From Halobaculum sp. MBLA0143 (GTDB lineage: Archaea > Halobacteriota > Halobacteria > Halobacteriales > Haloferacaceae): 64,000 bases of DNA. A program made the translations under genes and the position numbers. Positions 42,786-51,889 of this stretch are shown in pieces. The DNA lies in NCBI RefSeq assembly GCF_041361465.1, contig NZ_JBGKAC010000001.1, positions 2,480,001 to 2,544,000 on the forward strand, written 5' to 3'. Below the pieces are notes generated by a model, which saw nothing but the letters and a program-made list of their open reading frames with translations, had not been told where the DNA came from and searched no databases. Position 1 is the first letter of the stretch, and every line of letters begins with the position of its first letter.

Positions 42786-44462
42786 TCAGGGGCTGATCGT
42801 CCTCGACACCCAGCCGCTGGCGCCGCTGGGGAACGGGCCAGTCCGTTCTTCCGACTGGGTCGTCCCGTCGGACTCGATCGCCCGCACGACCACCTCGTGT
42901 TCCTCGCCCGGCGCGTCGTACTCGTAGACCCACTGGCGCCACACGTCGTCGCCGGGTAACGGGTCGCTCACCCGGGCCGCCGTCCACGTCTCGCCGCCGT
43001 CCGTCGACACCTCGACCCCACTGACGCCCCTGACGCCGGCGTAGGCGTGGCCCGCCACCTCGATCCGGCCGTCGCCGCGGTTCACCGTCTTCAGCTTGGC
43101 GACCGTGTTCACCTCACCGGTGCCCTGCCAGTTGCGTTTCTCCCAGTAGCCCGGCTTCGACGACTCCAGGAACTGGATCTCGTCGATCCACTTCACGTTC
43201 ACCTCCCCCCAGTGGCCGGGGACGAGCAGTCGGACGGGGTAGCCGTGGCGCCGCGGCAACACCTCGCCGTTCATGCCGAAGGCGAGCAGACCCCCTCGGA
43301 GCTCCTCGATCCCGAGCTCCTCGAAGAAGCCGTCCGTCGCACGGAGCATCACACAGTCACACGCGCCGTCCGGCGAGGCGCGCTCCAACAAGGGGTCGAT
43401 CGGCACCCCCGTCCACAGCGCCGTGTCCATCTTCCGGCCGTTGCGCGCCTCGCCGACACACCGCAGCGTGACGAACCGGTTGTCCGCCGGCATCGACGTG
43501 AGTTCGTCGTACGACAGCGTCAGCTCCTCGTCCACCCGGCCGGTGAGCGACAGCGACCAGTCGCCGGCCGCCACGTCCGGGTTGACCGCGTTGATGTCCA
43601 CCTCGTAGTGTTTCTTCGACACGAGCGGCTGGATCCCGTCGACGCCCAGCGACTTCCGGTCGGCCTCCGCCAGGAGTCGGTCGATCTCCGACTGTGGCGC
43701 CGGCGTCGGTGTCGCGGTGGCGACGGGGGTCCGAGTCGCGTCCGCGTCGCCACCCGCGCCGCCGTCGCCTCCGGAACCGCCTGCGGCCGCCTCCGTGCTG
43801 GCCGTGGCTGTCCCCGGGGCCTCCGGCCGCGGTGTCGGCGTCGGCGTGTGGGTCGCAGTGGCCGTCGTGTCTTCCTCACCGCCGCCGAGGGCGTCCGGGG
43901 TCGCGGGCTCGCTGCGCTCGCCGCCCGCCCGGCTCCGGAGCGCCGCCGCCGCGGCACCGACGGCGACGAGCCCCGGGAGCCCGCCCAACACCCGGCGTCG
44001 GTCGCCGCTGACCGCGGGCGCGCCGCCGTCGAACCGGTCGGCCGCCAGCCCGCCGCCGAGGACGACTGCGACGCCCGCGCCCGTGGCGAGGCTGCTCGTC
44101 GGCGCACCGGTGGCCAGCAGCGCGACGGCCGCCGCCGCCGGCGCGGCCAGCAGTTCGACGCCCGGTGTCTCGACTCGACGGGCGACGACCAGACCGACCG
44201 CAGCGAGGCCGGCCAGCCCGACGGTCGCGGCGACGATGGCCGTCAGGAGGTTGAGCTTCTGTCCCAGGTCACCGAGCACGAGGATGGCGAACGTGATGAA
44301 CGCACCGGGCAGCGTCTTCGCGGCGAACGCCGACACCGGCGCGGCGACGAACGACGGCGTGACGCCGGCGACGGCGTAGGAGGCGAGGAGACCGGCGACA
44401 CCGGCAGACGACGCGAGGGCGATGTCCGTCCGTGTGAACGGGATCGACTGGCGGAACGGCAT
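42786..44462 (-). CDS. Membrane-anchored molybdopterin-dependent oxidoreductase
   Basis: A 558-residue protein with three parts. Residues 1-180 form four to six hydrophobic helices (for example VAGLLASYAVAGVTPSFVAA, LPGAFITFAILVLGDLG). Residues 195-265 are a Thr/Pro/Ala-rich linker with TATPTPTPRP motifs. Residues 275-430 are a sulfite-oxidase-type molybdopterin domain with VTLRCVGEARNGR (the Mo-ligand cysteine), WTGVPIDPLLERA and YPVRLLVPGHWGEVNVKWID. A C-terminal Ig-like dimer domain ends in SGWVSRTISP. It is related to the YedY/sulfite-oxidase family. There is no Tat signal, so the catalytic domain is exposed by insertion of the helices. Confidence 0.9.
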   Translation of the reverse strand: MPFRQSIPFTRTDIALASSAGVAGLLASYAVAGVTPSFVAAPVSAFAAKTLPGAFITFAILVLGDLGQKLNLLTAIVAATVGLAGLAAVGLVVARRVETPGVELLAAPAAAAVALLATGAPTSSLATGAGVAVVLGGGLAADRFDGGAPAVSGDRRRVLGGLPGLVAVGAAAAALRSRAGGERSEPATPDALGGGEEDTTATATHTPTPTPRPEAPGTATASTEAAAGGSGGDGGAGGDADATRTPVATATPTPAPQSEIDRLLAEADRKSLGVDGIQPLVSKKHYEVDINAVNPDVAAGDWSLSLTGRVDEELTLSYDELTSMPADNRFVTLRCVGEARNGRKMDTALWTGVPIDPLLERASPDGACDCVMLRATDGFFEELGIEELRGGLLAFGMNGEVLPRRHGYPVRLLVPGHWGEVNVKWIDEIQFLESSKPGYWEKRNWQGTGEVNTVAKLKTVNRGDGRIEVAGHAYAGVRGVSGVEVSTDGGETWTAARVSDPLPGDDVWRQWVYEYDAPGEEHEVVVRAIESDGTTQSEERTGPFPSGASGWVSRTISP

Positions 44463-44874
44463 GGAACGAACACACCAGCCCGACCCGTTAACCGTTCGGC
44501 AGCTTGTCGCACACTGCGCCAGACCGTTGCGGCGTCCGTTGCCGCAACGGATATTAAGACCGTTACGACGCTCGTTGCCGCAACGGACAGCAGGACCGTT
44601 GCGGCGTCCGTTGTCACGACGGACACGGACGCCGTCGCGGACGACTCCCTCGCCCCGCCCGTTGCCGTCGGCGGAACGTTCATCAACCCACACGGTCACC
44701 CTGCAGACGTGACACACGACGGGACCACCACGGCCGCCACGGTGCCGTCGCTCTCCGTTCTGAAACGTCGGTAGCGGTGTCGCTCGTGGCGGGGGTGGCG
44801 ACCCCGTCCCGGGCGAGGGTCGACGACGCGCAGTGACGACGCGACAGACCAGACCGACACACGACCGGACACAG
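44463..44874. other. Intergenic region between divergent Mo-enzyme and dapA genes
   Basis: About 410 bases with no supported gene. The left half contains three 36-bp hairpin repeats (44523-44630). An AT-rich GGATATTAAGA (44548-44558) in the first repeat is the only clear TATA-like sequence and could serve either strand. The right half, to the dapA start, has nothing recognisable besides short G/C stretches. Confidence 0.5.
44523..44630. repeat. Three 36-bp hairpin repeats
   Basis: Units at 44523, 44559 and 44595 each read ACCGTTGCGGCGTCCGTT followed by a complementary GCCGCAACGG arm, so each folds into a hairpin with CCGTTGCGGC/GCCGCAACGG arms. The third unit has a diverged right arm. A TATA-like ATATTAAG sits inside the first unit. 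Confidence 0.85.
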
Positions 44875-45831
44875 ATGACGACACCCACACTCAGCTCGAT
44901 TCCACGGGACGACCAGTACACAGACTACGACACCTTCGCCGGCGTCTACCCGGCGATGCCGACGCCGTTCGACGACGACGGCGAGGTGGACCACGACCAC
45001 CTCGCCGCTCGCGCCCAGCAGTTGGCGGCTGCAGGCGTCGACGGCATCGTCCCGGTCGGCTCCACCGGGGAGTCGGCGACGCTCACTCACGACGAACACG
45101 TCGCCGTCGTGGAGACGGTGGTCGAAGCCGTCGACTGCCCGGTGATCGCCGGCAGCGGCTCGAACGCCACCCACGAGGCGATCTCGCTGTCGGAGCGTTC
45201 TGTCGCGGCCGGCGCCGACGCTCTCCTCCTCATCTCGCCGTACTACAACCGCCCGGAGATGCGCGGCGTCCGTCGCCACTACACCCGGGTCGCCGACGCC
45301 GTCGACGTGCCCTGCGTCGTCTACAACGTCCCCTCCCGAACGGGGTCGAACCTCGAACCGGAGACGGTCGCCGAACTCGCTGACCACCCCGGGATCGCCG
45401 GCTACAAGGCCGCCTCCGGCGACGCCAACCAGATCTCCGAGGTGGTAGAGCGCACCCGCGAGGCGGCGTTCGACGTGTTGTCCGGCGACGACGCGATGAC
45501 ACACCCCGTCGTCTCACTCGGGGGCACCGGGACGATCAGCGTGATCGGCAACGTCCTCCCGGAGCGCACCCGCAGAGTCGTGGAGCGCGGGCTGGCGGGC
45601 GACCTCGCGGCCGCCCGAGCGACCCACCACGAGCTCGGGCCGACCGCACGGGCGTTGTTCCGCGAGACCAACCCCATCCCGGTGAAGGAGGCGCTGTCGA
45701 TCCGCGAGAACCGCGAGCCGCGGCTGCGCGACCCGCTCACCCGGGCGACCGAGCAGACCCGCGACCGGCTGACGGAACTGCTCGCCGACCTGGACGCGAC
45801 CGGACCGCTCGGGGGGGTGACCGAGGCGTGA
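44875..45831 (+). CDS. dapA: 4-hydroxy-tetrahydrodipicolinate synthase
   Basis: A 318-residue aldolase that condenses pyruvate and aspartate semialdehyde at the branch to lysine. The Schiff-base lysine is in GIAGYKAASGD, the Tyr triad residue in SPYYNRP, and VGSTGESATLTHDE is the pyruvate loop. The ATG at 44875 (MTTPTLSSIPRD) is chosen over a start 42 bases upstream, whose extra residues look non-conserved. First gene of the dapA-dapB-dapD-lysA operon. Confidence 0.95.
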   Translation: MTTPTLSSIPRDDQYTDYDTFAGVYPAMPTPFDDDGEVDHDHLAARAQQLAAAGVDGIVPVGSTGESATLTHDEHVAVVETVVEAVDCPVIAGSGSNATHEAISLSERSVAAGADALLLISPYYNRPEMRGVRRHYTRVADAVDVPCVVYNVPSRTGSNLEPETVAELADHPGIAGYKAASGDANQISEVVERTREAAFDVLSGDDAMTHPVVSLGGTGTISVIGNVLPERTRRVVERGLAGDLAAARATHHELGPTARALFRETNPIPVKEALSIRENREPRLRDPLTRATEQTRDRLTELLADLDATGPLGGVTEA

Positions 45832-46646
45832 CGACGCTCGTCGTCACCGGCGCCGGCGGCCGGATGGGCCGCGAGGTGCTGTCGGTCGCGGCCGACCGCG
45901 GGCTGGCCGTCGCGGGCGCCGTCAACCGCTCGGCCGTCGACGACCCCGTCGCCGGCGTCGCCGTCTCGGAGCCGGAGACGCTCCCGGAGTTGCTCGCGGA
46001 CGTCGACGGTCGCCCCGTGGTCGTGGACTTCACCGCGCCCGCGGCGACGACGACGTACGCGGAGACCGCCGCCGACCACGACGCCGCCTTCCTCACCGGG
46101 ACCACCGGACTGTCGGAGACGGACCGCGAGACGCTGACGCGGGCGGGCGACCGGGTGCCGGTGTTGTGGGCCAGCAACTTCTCGCGCGGCGTCGCGGCGC
46201 TGCGCCGGGCGGTCGCGGCCGCCGTCCGGGCGGTCCCGGGCTACGACGTGGAGGTGACGGAGACCCACCACAACGGCAAGCGCGACGCCCCCAGCGGGAC
46301 CGCCGAGACGCTGGTGTCGGAGGTGGAGGCCGCCCGCCCCGGCCTGGAGGAACGAACCCACGGCCGCGAGGGGGTCGCTCCGCGGTCACCGACGGAGGTC
46401 GGCGTCCACGCCCGTCGGGCCGGCGACGTGAGCGGCGAACACGAGGTGTTGTTGGCCGGCGACGACAACGTCTTGGAGCTGACACACCGCGCCGGGAGTC
46501 GGCGTGTGTTCGCCGCCGGCGCCGTCGACGCTGCCGTCTGGCTGGCCGACCGCGACCCAGGGGTGTACGCGTTCGACGACGTGTTGGACGACCGAACGGA
46601 GTCGGCAGAGGCAACTACCTCCGACCCCGTGAGTGACACACAGTGA
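45828..46646 (+). CDS. dapB: 4-hydroxy-tetrahydrodipicolinate reductase
   Basis: A 272-residue NAD(P)H-dependent reductase. It has the nucleotide loop VTGAGGRMGREV near residue 5, the catalytic-domain signature ETHHNGKRDAPSGTA and the conserved WASNFSRGVAAL. GTG start overlaps the dapA stop by four bases, so it is coupled. Length matches the family. Confidence 0.96.
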   Translation: MTTLVVTGAGGRMGREVLSVAADRGLAVAGAVNRSAVDDPVAGVAVSEPETLPELLADVDGRPVVVDFTAPAATTTYAETAADHDAAFLTGTTGLSETDRETLTRAGDRVPVLWASNFSRGVAALRRAVAAAVRAVPGYDVEVTETHHNGKRDAPSGTAETLVSEVEAARPGLEERTHGREGVAPRSPTEVGVHARRAGDVSGEHEVLLAGDDNVLELTHRAGSRRVFAAGAVDAAVWLADRDPGVYAFDDVLDDRTESAEATTSDPVSDTQ

Positions 46647-47485
46647 GCTTAGAGTCAGAGATCGGGGCGCTGTGGGACCGCTACCAGGCGGGGTTAGACG
46701 CGGGCGACGCGACCGCGGAGGACGTGGCGACCGTCGAGACGTTCCTCGACGCGCTGGAGGCCGGCGAGGTACGGGCCGCCGAGAAGACCGGCGCGGACGT
46801 GACGACCTGGACGGCCAACGAGTGGGTCAAGCGCGGGGTCCTGTTGGCGTTCGGCCTCAACGAGACCCGGCGACGAGAACACGGCGGCGTGGGGTACTAC
46901 GACGTGTTGCCGCTGCGGGAGACGGAGGACCTCGGCGAACGGGGCACCCGGAACACACCGGACGGCACCGTGATCCGTCGTGGGGCGTACCTGGGGGCAG
47001 ACTGTATCGCCATGTCGCCGTCGTTCGTCAACGTCGGGGCGTACGTCGACGACGGTACGCTCGTCGACTCCTGTGACACGGTCGGCTCCTGTGCCCAGAT
47101 CGGCGCGGACGTGAAGCTGGGCGCGAACACGCTGATCGGCGGCGTGTTGGAGCCGGTAGAGGAGGCGCCGGTCGTGATCGAGGACGGCGTCGCGCTGGGC
47201 GCCGGCTGTCGGGTCACCTCCGGGTTCCGGGTGGGCGAGAACTGTGTCGTCGGCGAGAACACGCTGCTCACGCCGAACGTGCCCGTCTACGACCTGGTCG
47301 ACGAGGAGGTGTACTACGGCCACCTCCCGGCCGAGCGCCGGGCGTTCGCCCGCTACGTCCCGTCGTCGTTGGGCGAACACGACCTGTTCGGCGACGCCGG
47401 CGCGTTCAAGCCGGCCGTCGTCGCCACGGACTTGGAGCGTGAGACGCTGGACGCCACCCAACGGGAGGAGGTGCTACGAGAGTGA
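46643..47485 (+). CDS. dapD: Tetrahydrodipicolinate N-succinyltransferase
   Basis: A 280-residue left-handed beta-helix enzyme. Hexapeptide repeats run from about residue 105 (GTVIRRGAYLGADCIAMSP, VNVGAYVDDGTLVDS, GSCAQIGADVKLGANTLIGG, EDGVALGAGCRVTSG). The product type implies the succinylase branch of lysine synthesis. GTG start overlaps the dapB stop by four bases. Confidence 0.95.
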   Translation: MSLESEIGALWDRYQAGLDAGDATAEDVATVETFLDALEAGEVRAAEKTGADVTTWTANEWVKRGVLLAFGLNETRRREHGGVGYYDVLPLRETEDLGERGTRNTPDGTVIRRGAYLGADCIAMSPSFVNVGAYVDDGTLVDSCDTVGSCAQIGADVKLGANTLIGGVLEPVEEAPVVIEDGVALGAGCRVTSGFRVGENCVVGENTLLTPNVPVYDLVDEEVYYGHLPAERRAFARYVPSSLGEHDLFGDAGAFKPAVVATDLERETLDATQREEVLRE

Positions 47486-48741
47486 GCGCCGACGACGACT
47501 ACGGCCGGATCCACGGCCCGTTGGTCCGCCGACTGTCCGACTGGGACGAGGAGCTGTTGGAACGAACCGCCGAGGAACACGGGACGCCGTTGTACGTCGT
47601 GGACTTGGACCGAGTTCGGGAGAACTACCGCCGGTTCGACGACGCGTTCCCGGAGGCGCGAGTGATGTACGCCGCCAAGGCCAACACCGGCCGGGCGGTG
47701 CTCTCGGCCGTGATGGACGCCGGCGCCGAGATCGAGTGTGCCGCTCGAGGGGAGCTCCAACGCGCGATCGACGCCGGCGCCGACCCGAACAGCCTGCGGT
47801 ACACCGCGGTCAACCCTCCGGCGGTCGACCTGGAGTACGCGGCCGGGCTGGCGGCCGAACACCCCGGGCTCACCGTCACCGCCGGCGCGCGCGACACGTT
47901 CGACCGGTTGGCCGAGCTCGGGTTCGACGGCCGGGTGTCGATCCGTGTCAACCCCGGGATCGGCACCGGCCACCACGAGAAGGTCGCCACCGGGAAGGAC
48001 GCCAAGTTCGGTGTGCCCGCGGCGGAGGTGCCGGCGGTCGCCCGCGAGGTGGCCGCGGAGTTCGACCTCGTCGGACTCCACGCCCACGTCGGCAGCGGGG
48101 TCCTCCGGGACGACTTAGACGACCACTGCCGGGCGCTGTCGACGGTGGCGGACGTCGCCCGCGAGGTCGGCGACGCGGTGGGCGGGCTGGAGTTCGTCGA
48201 CTTCGGCGGCGGCTTCGGCGTCCCCTACCGCCCGGAGACGGAGCCGTTGGACCTGTCCGTCGTCGCCGACCGCGTGCGGGCGGCCGTCGGCGAGCTGGAC
48301 GCTCGGGTGGAGTTGGAGCCCGGGCGGTACGTCGCCGCCGACGCCGCGACCATCCTCACCCGGGTGAACACGGTCAAGCGGACCCCAGAGGCGACCGTCG
48401 TCGGCGTGGACGCCTCGCTGGCGACGCTCGTCCGGCCGGCGATGTTCGACGCCTACCACGCGATCCGGAACCTCTCGGGGTCCGACCGCGAAGCGGAGCC
48501 GGTGTCCGTCGGTGGCCCCTGCTGTACCTCCGCGGACGTGTTCTGTACCGACCGTCCGCTCGCACAGCCGGAGCGGGGGGACCTGTTGGCGGTCGGCAAC
48601 GCCGGCGCGTACGGCTACGAGCTGGCGAGCCGATTCCACTCACAGCCGTTGCCGGGTGAGGTGGCGGTCGAAGACGGTGACACCCGCGTCACTCGAGAGG
48701 CGGAGACGCTCGGAGACGTGACGCGGCTGGAGAAGACGTAG
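47482..48741 (+). CDS. lysA: Diaminopimelate decarboxylase
   Basis: A 419-residue fold-III PLP decarboxylase making lysine from meso-diaminopimelate. The PLP lysine is in MYAAKANTG, the glycine-rich phosphate loop is FVDFGGGFGVPY, ELEPGRYVAADA and the CCTSADVFCTD segment with the conserved Cys are present. The GTG start overlaps the dapD stop by four bases. The pathway as encoded needs DapE (probably at 41182) and DapF (absent from the window). Confidence 0.96.
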   Translation: MSADDDYGRIHGPLVRRLSDWDEELLERTAEEHGTPLYVVDLDRVRENYRRFDDAFPEARVMYAAKANTGRAVLSAVMDAGAEIECAARGELQRAIDAGADPNSLRYTAVNPPAVDLEYAAGLAAEHPGLTVTAGARDTFDRLAELGFDGRVSIRVNPGIGTGHHEKVATGKDAKFGVPAAEVPAVAREVAAEFDLVGLHAHVGSGVLRDDLDDHCRALSTVADVAREVGDAVGGLEFVDFGGGFGVPYRPETEPLDLSVVADRVRAAVGELDARVELEPGRYVAADAATILTRVNTVKRTPEATVVGVDASLATLVRPAMFDAYHAIRNLSGSDREAEPVSVGGPCCTSADVFCTDRPLAQPERGDLLAVGNAGAYGYELASRFHSQPLPGEVAVEDGDTRVTREAETLGDVTRLEKT

Positions 48742-48751
48742 TTCTGCGCGG

Positions 48752-49030
48752 TCAGTCGCCGCCCGGCGCGACGGCACTGTTGTTCTGCGCGGTCGTCTGC
48801 GCCGGCTGGTCGGTCGTGTCGGCGGTGACGCCGTCTGCGGCGGTGACGGTCGTCGTCTGGGACGGCACCGGGCCGCGGACGAACATCGCGTGAGCCACGA
48901 CCAACGCGGCGGCAGCCCCACCGACCGCCACGGCGATGCGCACGGACAGCCCCACGAGCGAGGCGGCGGCGATCGGTCCGAGGACGAAGGTGGGAATGAG
49001 GCCGAGTACGTAGTCGTGGTAACCGGTCAT
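48752..49030 (-). CDS. Small membrane protein with two helices
   Basis: A 92-residue protein: hydrophobic helices YVLGLIPTFVLGPIAAASLV and SVRIAVAVGGAAAALVVAHAM, then a polar Thr/Gln tail. A TATA-like TATTATAT on the minus strand (49056-49063) is about 27 bases upstream of the ATG at 49030, which supports this start and a leaderless transcript over an earlier ATG that adds a non-conserved stretch. It is convergent with lysA. Function unknown. Confidence 0.75.
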   Translation of the reverse strand: MTGYHDYVLGLIPTFVLGPIAAASLVGLSVRIAVAVGGAAAALVVAHAMFVRGPVPSQTTTVTAADGVTADTTDQPAQTTAQNNSAVAPGGD

Positions 49031-49321
49031 AGTACGTACTACGGTATGCGTCGGGGGCATATAATACTTCCCCATAGTCTGCGAGTTGCCACGGGCGGGG
49101 CGACGCAGTGGTTCTTCGTAAGTTATGCAGATACGTCTACTAGGAGCGACGCTGACGGGTTCAGACGGGTGTTTTCCGGCATCAAGTATTCGAGATAGGG
49201 AAAACTCGAAACTACGGTCGTCGTAGTGAGGCAGGCTGCCGGCGGGCTACGGGGGGCCGAGGGAGTCCGGTGGCGCCGACGGCGGCGGTCGGCCGCGTCG
49301 CCGGCGTGGCCGCGACCCGTC

Positions 49322-50656
49322 TCAGGCGTACGCGGCGAACTCCTCGCCGCGCACGAGGAAGTAACCCGTCCCGACGAGCCCGACGACCGTCGCCAGCCCG
49401 AACGCGGCCCGCGGGTCCGCGCCGTACAGCCAGCCGCCGACGACCGCGCTCGGGATCGTCACCGCGTTCCGGACGAGGTAGTACGACCCCGTCACCCGGC
49501 CGCCGGCCTCCCGTTCTGCCGGGCCGACGATCAACGCCTTGTGTGCCGGCAGCCCGGCGAACCGGAGCCCGGAGACGGCGAACAGGACGGCGTACACGAG
49601 CGGGGTCGCCGGCGCCGCGACGATCAGCGCCGGGAACACGGCGTAGACGGCGAAGCCGCCCGCGACCACCGGGACGAGTCCGACCGACTCCGCCAGCCGC
49701 GCCACCGGCGCCATCGTCACGAGCGCCACCGCCATCTCGATCGCCAGCAACACGCCGAAGAACGCCTCCGGCGACAGTCGGCCGACCACGGGCAGCGTCG
49801 CCCCGACCGCCCGGAGATCCACCACCACGCGGACGAAGAACACGTACACCATCCCGTTTGCGAACCGGACGAGCGTGTCACCGACGAGCAACGGCCGCAG
49901 CGGCGCCGGCAGCGACGCGAGATCCGCTCGGATCGTCGCCAGTCCGTCGAACGTGTCCCCCAGCGAGTCGTTGCTGGCGTCGTACAGCAGGTGTTGCGCG
50001 ACCGTGGCGAGCAGCCCCACGCCGGCGGCGACCAACAGGATCACCCGGAACCCCTCGCGGAAGGCGAACACGGTGAGAATCGCGGCCGCCAGCAACGGCC
50101 CCAGTAGGAACGCCGTCCGGCGGAACGTCTCCGTGGCCGCGAACCCCGCTGCCAGCCGGTCCGGCTCCACGGACTGTTTCACGACCGCGAACGTCGCCCC
50201 CAGCCCGAACGACTTCCACCCCTGTGAGAGCAACAGCCCGAGGAACAACGACACGATCGCGGCGTTCGTCGACAGTGTCACGCCCGCGACCTCCGCAACG
50301 ACCGACACGTCCGCGAACGCCCCGGCCGCCCACCACACCAGGAACCCCGCCGTGGACGCCACCCCGAACAGCGTCAGCGCCAGCCGCGAGCCGATCCGGT
50401 CGGAGAGTGCGCCGCCTGGGTACGGGAACACCGCCGAGATCAGGTTCCCCAGGCTGCCGAACAGCCCGATGGTGACGCTGCCGGCCCCCAACACCGCGAG
50501 ATACTGTGGAACGTACCGTCCCGTCATCTGGAACCCCAGGCTGAACGCGAACATCGCCGCCGAGAGGACGAACAGGTCCGTCGGCAGCGCGAACACCTGT
50601 CTGAACGGGGCCAGCGGGTCCAACGGCTCCGACTCCGCCGGCGTGCCGTCTGCCAT
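49322..50656 (-). CDS. MFS transporter
   Basis: A 444-residue twelve-helix MFS protein. The loop between TM2 and TM3 is GGALSDRIGSRLAL (GxxxDRxG motif). The central loop near residue 205-230 is acidic (LYDASNDSLGDTFDGL). Sequence suggests the sugar/drug efflux MFS branch; substrate unknown. The start at 50656 precedes a short soluble head with PLDPLAPFRQVFALP before TM1. It stands alone, divergent from the next gene. Confidence 0.9.
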   Translation of the reverse strand: MADGTPAESEPLDPLAPFRQVFALPTDLFVLSAAMFAFSLGFQMTGRYVPQYLAVLGAGSVTIGLFGSLGNLISAVFPYPGGALSDRIGSRLALTLFGVASTAGFLVWWAAGAFADVSVVAEVAGVTLSTNAAIVSLFLGLLLSQGWKSFGLGATFAVVKQSVEPDRLAAGFAATETFRRTAFLLGPLLAAAILTVFAFREGFRVILLVAAGVGLLATVAQHLLYDASNDSLGDTFDGLATIRADLASLPAPLRPLLVGDTLVRFANGMVYVFFVRVVVDLRAVGATLPVVGRLSPEAFFGVLLAIEMAVALVTMAPVARLAESVGLVPVVAGGFAVYAVFPALIVAAPATPLVYAVLFAVSGLRFAGLPAHKALIVGPAEREAGGRVTGSYYLVRNAVTIPSAVVGGWLYGADPRAAFGLATVVGLVGTGYFLVRGEEFAAYA

Positions 50657-50748
50657 CGTGTGTGTCTGGAACGGCCCTCTGATAACTCCGTGGGTGGCTG
50701 CCGGTCGAACTGAAACGCTTGAAGTGTCGGGCGGGCCACCGACCGCGT

Positions 50749-51156
50749 ATGGACACGACCGACGCCGCCCCGACGGCCGGGATCGCCGTCTGCCTGCTCG
50801 TCCTCGGACTGCTGGCCGCGCCGTACCTCCTGTTGTCGGAGCCCGGCACCGGGCTCGGAGTGTACTACAGCGGCGGGCCGCTGGGCGCCGGCGCCGTCGC
50901 CTTCCTCGCCGTGTTGCTCGTCGTCGTCTTCTTGTCGGGGCGTCAGCGCCGCACGCCGCCGGACACGGTCGCCGGGATCGCGCTCGTCGGCGGCGTCGCC
51001 GCCCTCCTGTTCGCCGTGCTGTGGGCCGTCTCCGTCGACGCCGACAACGTCTACTCGTTCACCGCCCAGTGGATGGAGTACCACCGCTGGCTCGTCGTCG
51101 TCGCCAGTGCGCTCGTCCCCACGGCGGGCGCCGTCTACGCCCGAGCCGTGTTGTAG
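50749..51156 (+). CDS. Four-helix membrane protein (DUF7548-like)
   Basis: A 135-residue integral membrane protein with four hydrophobic segments: TAGIAVCLLVLGLLAAPYLLL, GPLGAGAVAFLAVLLVVVFL, VAGIALVGGVAALLFAVLWAV and WLVVVASALVPTAGAVYARAV. The loops are short, with one basic loop (GRQRRTPPDT). It matches a small haloarchaeal hypothetical family. Positioned just upstream of the SRP RNA. Function unknown. Confidence 0.75.
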   Translation: MDTTDAAPTAGIAVCLLVLGLLAAPYLLLSEPGTGLGVYYSGGPLGAGAVAFLAVLLVVVFLSGRQRRTPPDTVAGIALVGGVAALLFAVLWAVSVDADNVYSFTAQWMEYHRWLVVVASALVPTAGAVYARAVL

Positions 51157-51239
51157 CCAGTCGAAACCCACAGACGGGACCGCGGTCGGGACGCGACTCG
51201 TCCGAAAGGCACTTACGCGGCTCCGGAGTAGTTGGGCAC

Positions 51240-51545
51240 GGACTAGGTCGGGCAGTTAGGCCCTGCCCACTACCCGCGAGGTAGTCTTCAGCGGGGACCG
51301 AACACCGGCGGCGTGCGGGACGCCTCTCGTGGGCCCCGGGAGCCGACGTGGAAACCTCGTCCGACGGGGACAGCGGACCGCGGTGGCACACCCGCAGGGG
51401 TGTGTGCCCGTGGTTCGTCGGAGCCACCGGGTCAGGCGCGGAAGCGAGCAGCCCACCTCCGGACGCCGGTCGCTCGTTGGGTCGCGGGGCGGAGGAGGCA
51501 ACCGGGACTCCCCCCGGGGGAACTCCCGGGCAACGCCGGTCGTCC
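51240..51545 (+). ncRNA. ffs: SRP RNA (7S RNA)
   Basis: About 306 bases with the features of archaeal 7S RNA. The 5' domain has the two small hairpins GGGCAG/CTGCCC (51251-51270) and CTACC CGCGA GGTAG (51273-51287). The SRP54-binding helix-8 region is GGTCAGGCGCGGAAGCGAGCAGCC (about 51429-51452), with the GGAA tetraloop and AGCA internal loop. GGAC at 51240-51243 pairs with GTCC at 51542-51545 to close helix 1. CACTTACG (51210-51217) is the TATA candidate. Ends are estimated from pairing only. Confidence 0.9.
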
Positions 51546-51607
51546 ACACTCATCGACGTTCACTCCGGAGCGGAAGCTTCGACTGTGTCGCCGCCGTAGA
51601 CGTTCTC

Positions 51608-51889
51608 GTGACAGACGAACCCGTCACCGCCGAGTCCGACGGCATCACCGCCCACTACGAGGAGACCGACGCCGAGCGACTGCTCACCTTCGAGCGCGAC
51701 GGCCGCACCGCCGCCGTCGCCCAGAACCGCGAAGGGTACGCCATGCTCAAAGTCCGCCCGGCCGCCAACGGCGACGAACTCGAACGCTACTACGGCTTCG
51801 ACATGGCGTTAGACCACGCCGCCGAACTGCTTGCCGTCTCGCCCAAACAGCTGCCCGTTCCCGAAGCAGCAGAAGACATGGGGATGTAA
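51608..51889 (+). CDS. Small hypothetical protein (DUF7111-like)
   Basis: A 93-residue protein from a GTG start 62 bases after the SRP RNA. It reads as a small alpha/beta domain: ITAHYEETDAERLLTFERDG, AAVAQNREGYAMLKVRP, then LERYYGFDMALDHAAELLA and a terminal PVPEAAEDMGM. It resembles a small haloarchaeal hypothetical family. The stop is immediately followed by palindromic repeat copy B. Function unknown. Confidence 0.7.
   Translation: MTDEPVTAESDGITAHYEETDAERLLTFERDGRTAAVAQNREGYAMLKVRPAANGDELERYYGFDMALDHAAELLAVSPKQLPVPEAAEDMGM

Noticed and set aside
49160-49210. GTTTTCC ... GGAAAAC inverted repeat in the gap after the small membrane protein gene, considered as an origin box
   Set aside because: Arms are only 7 bases, single copy and far from the orc gene; insufficient for an origin claim.
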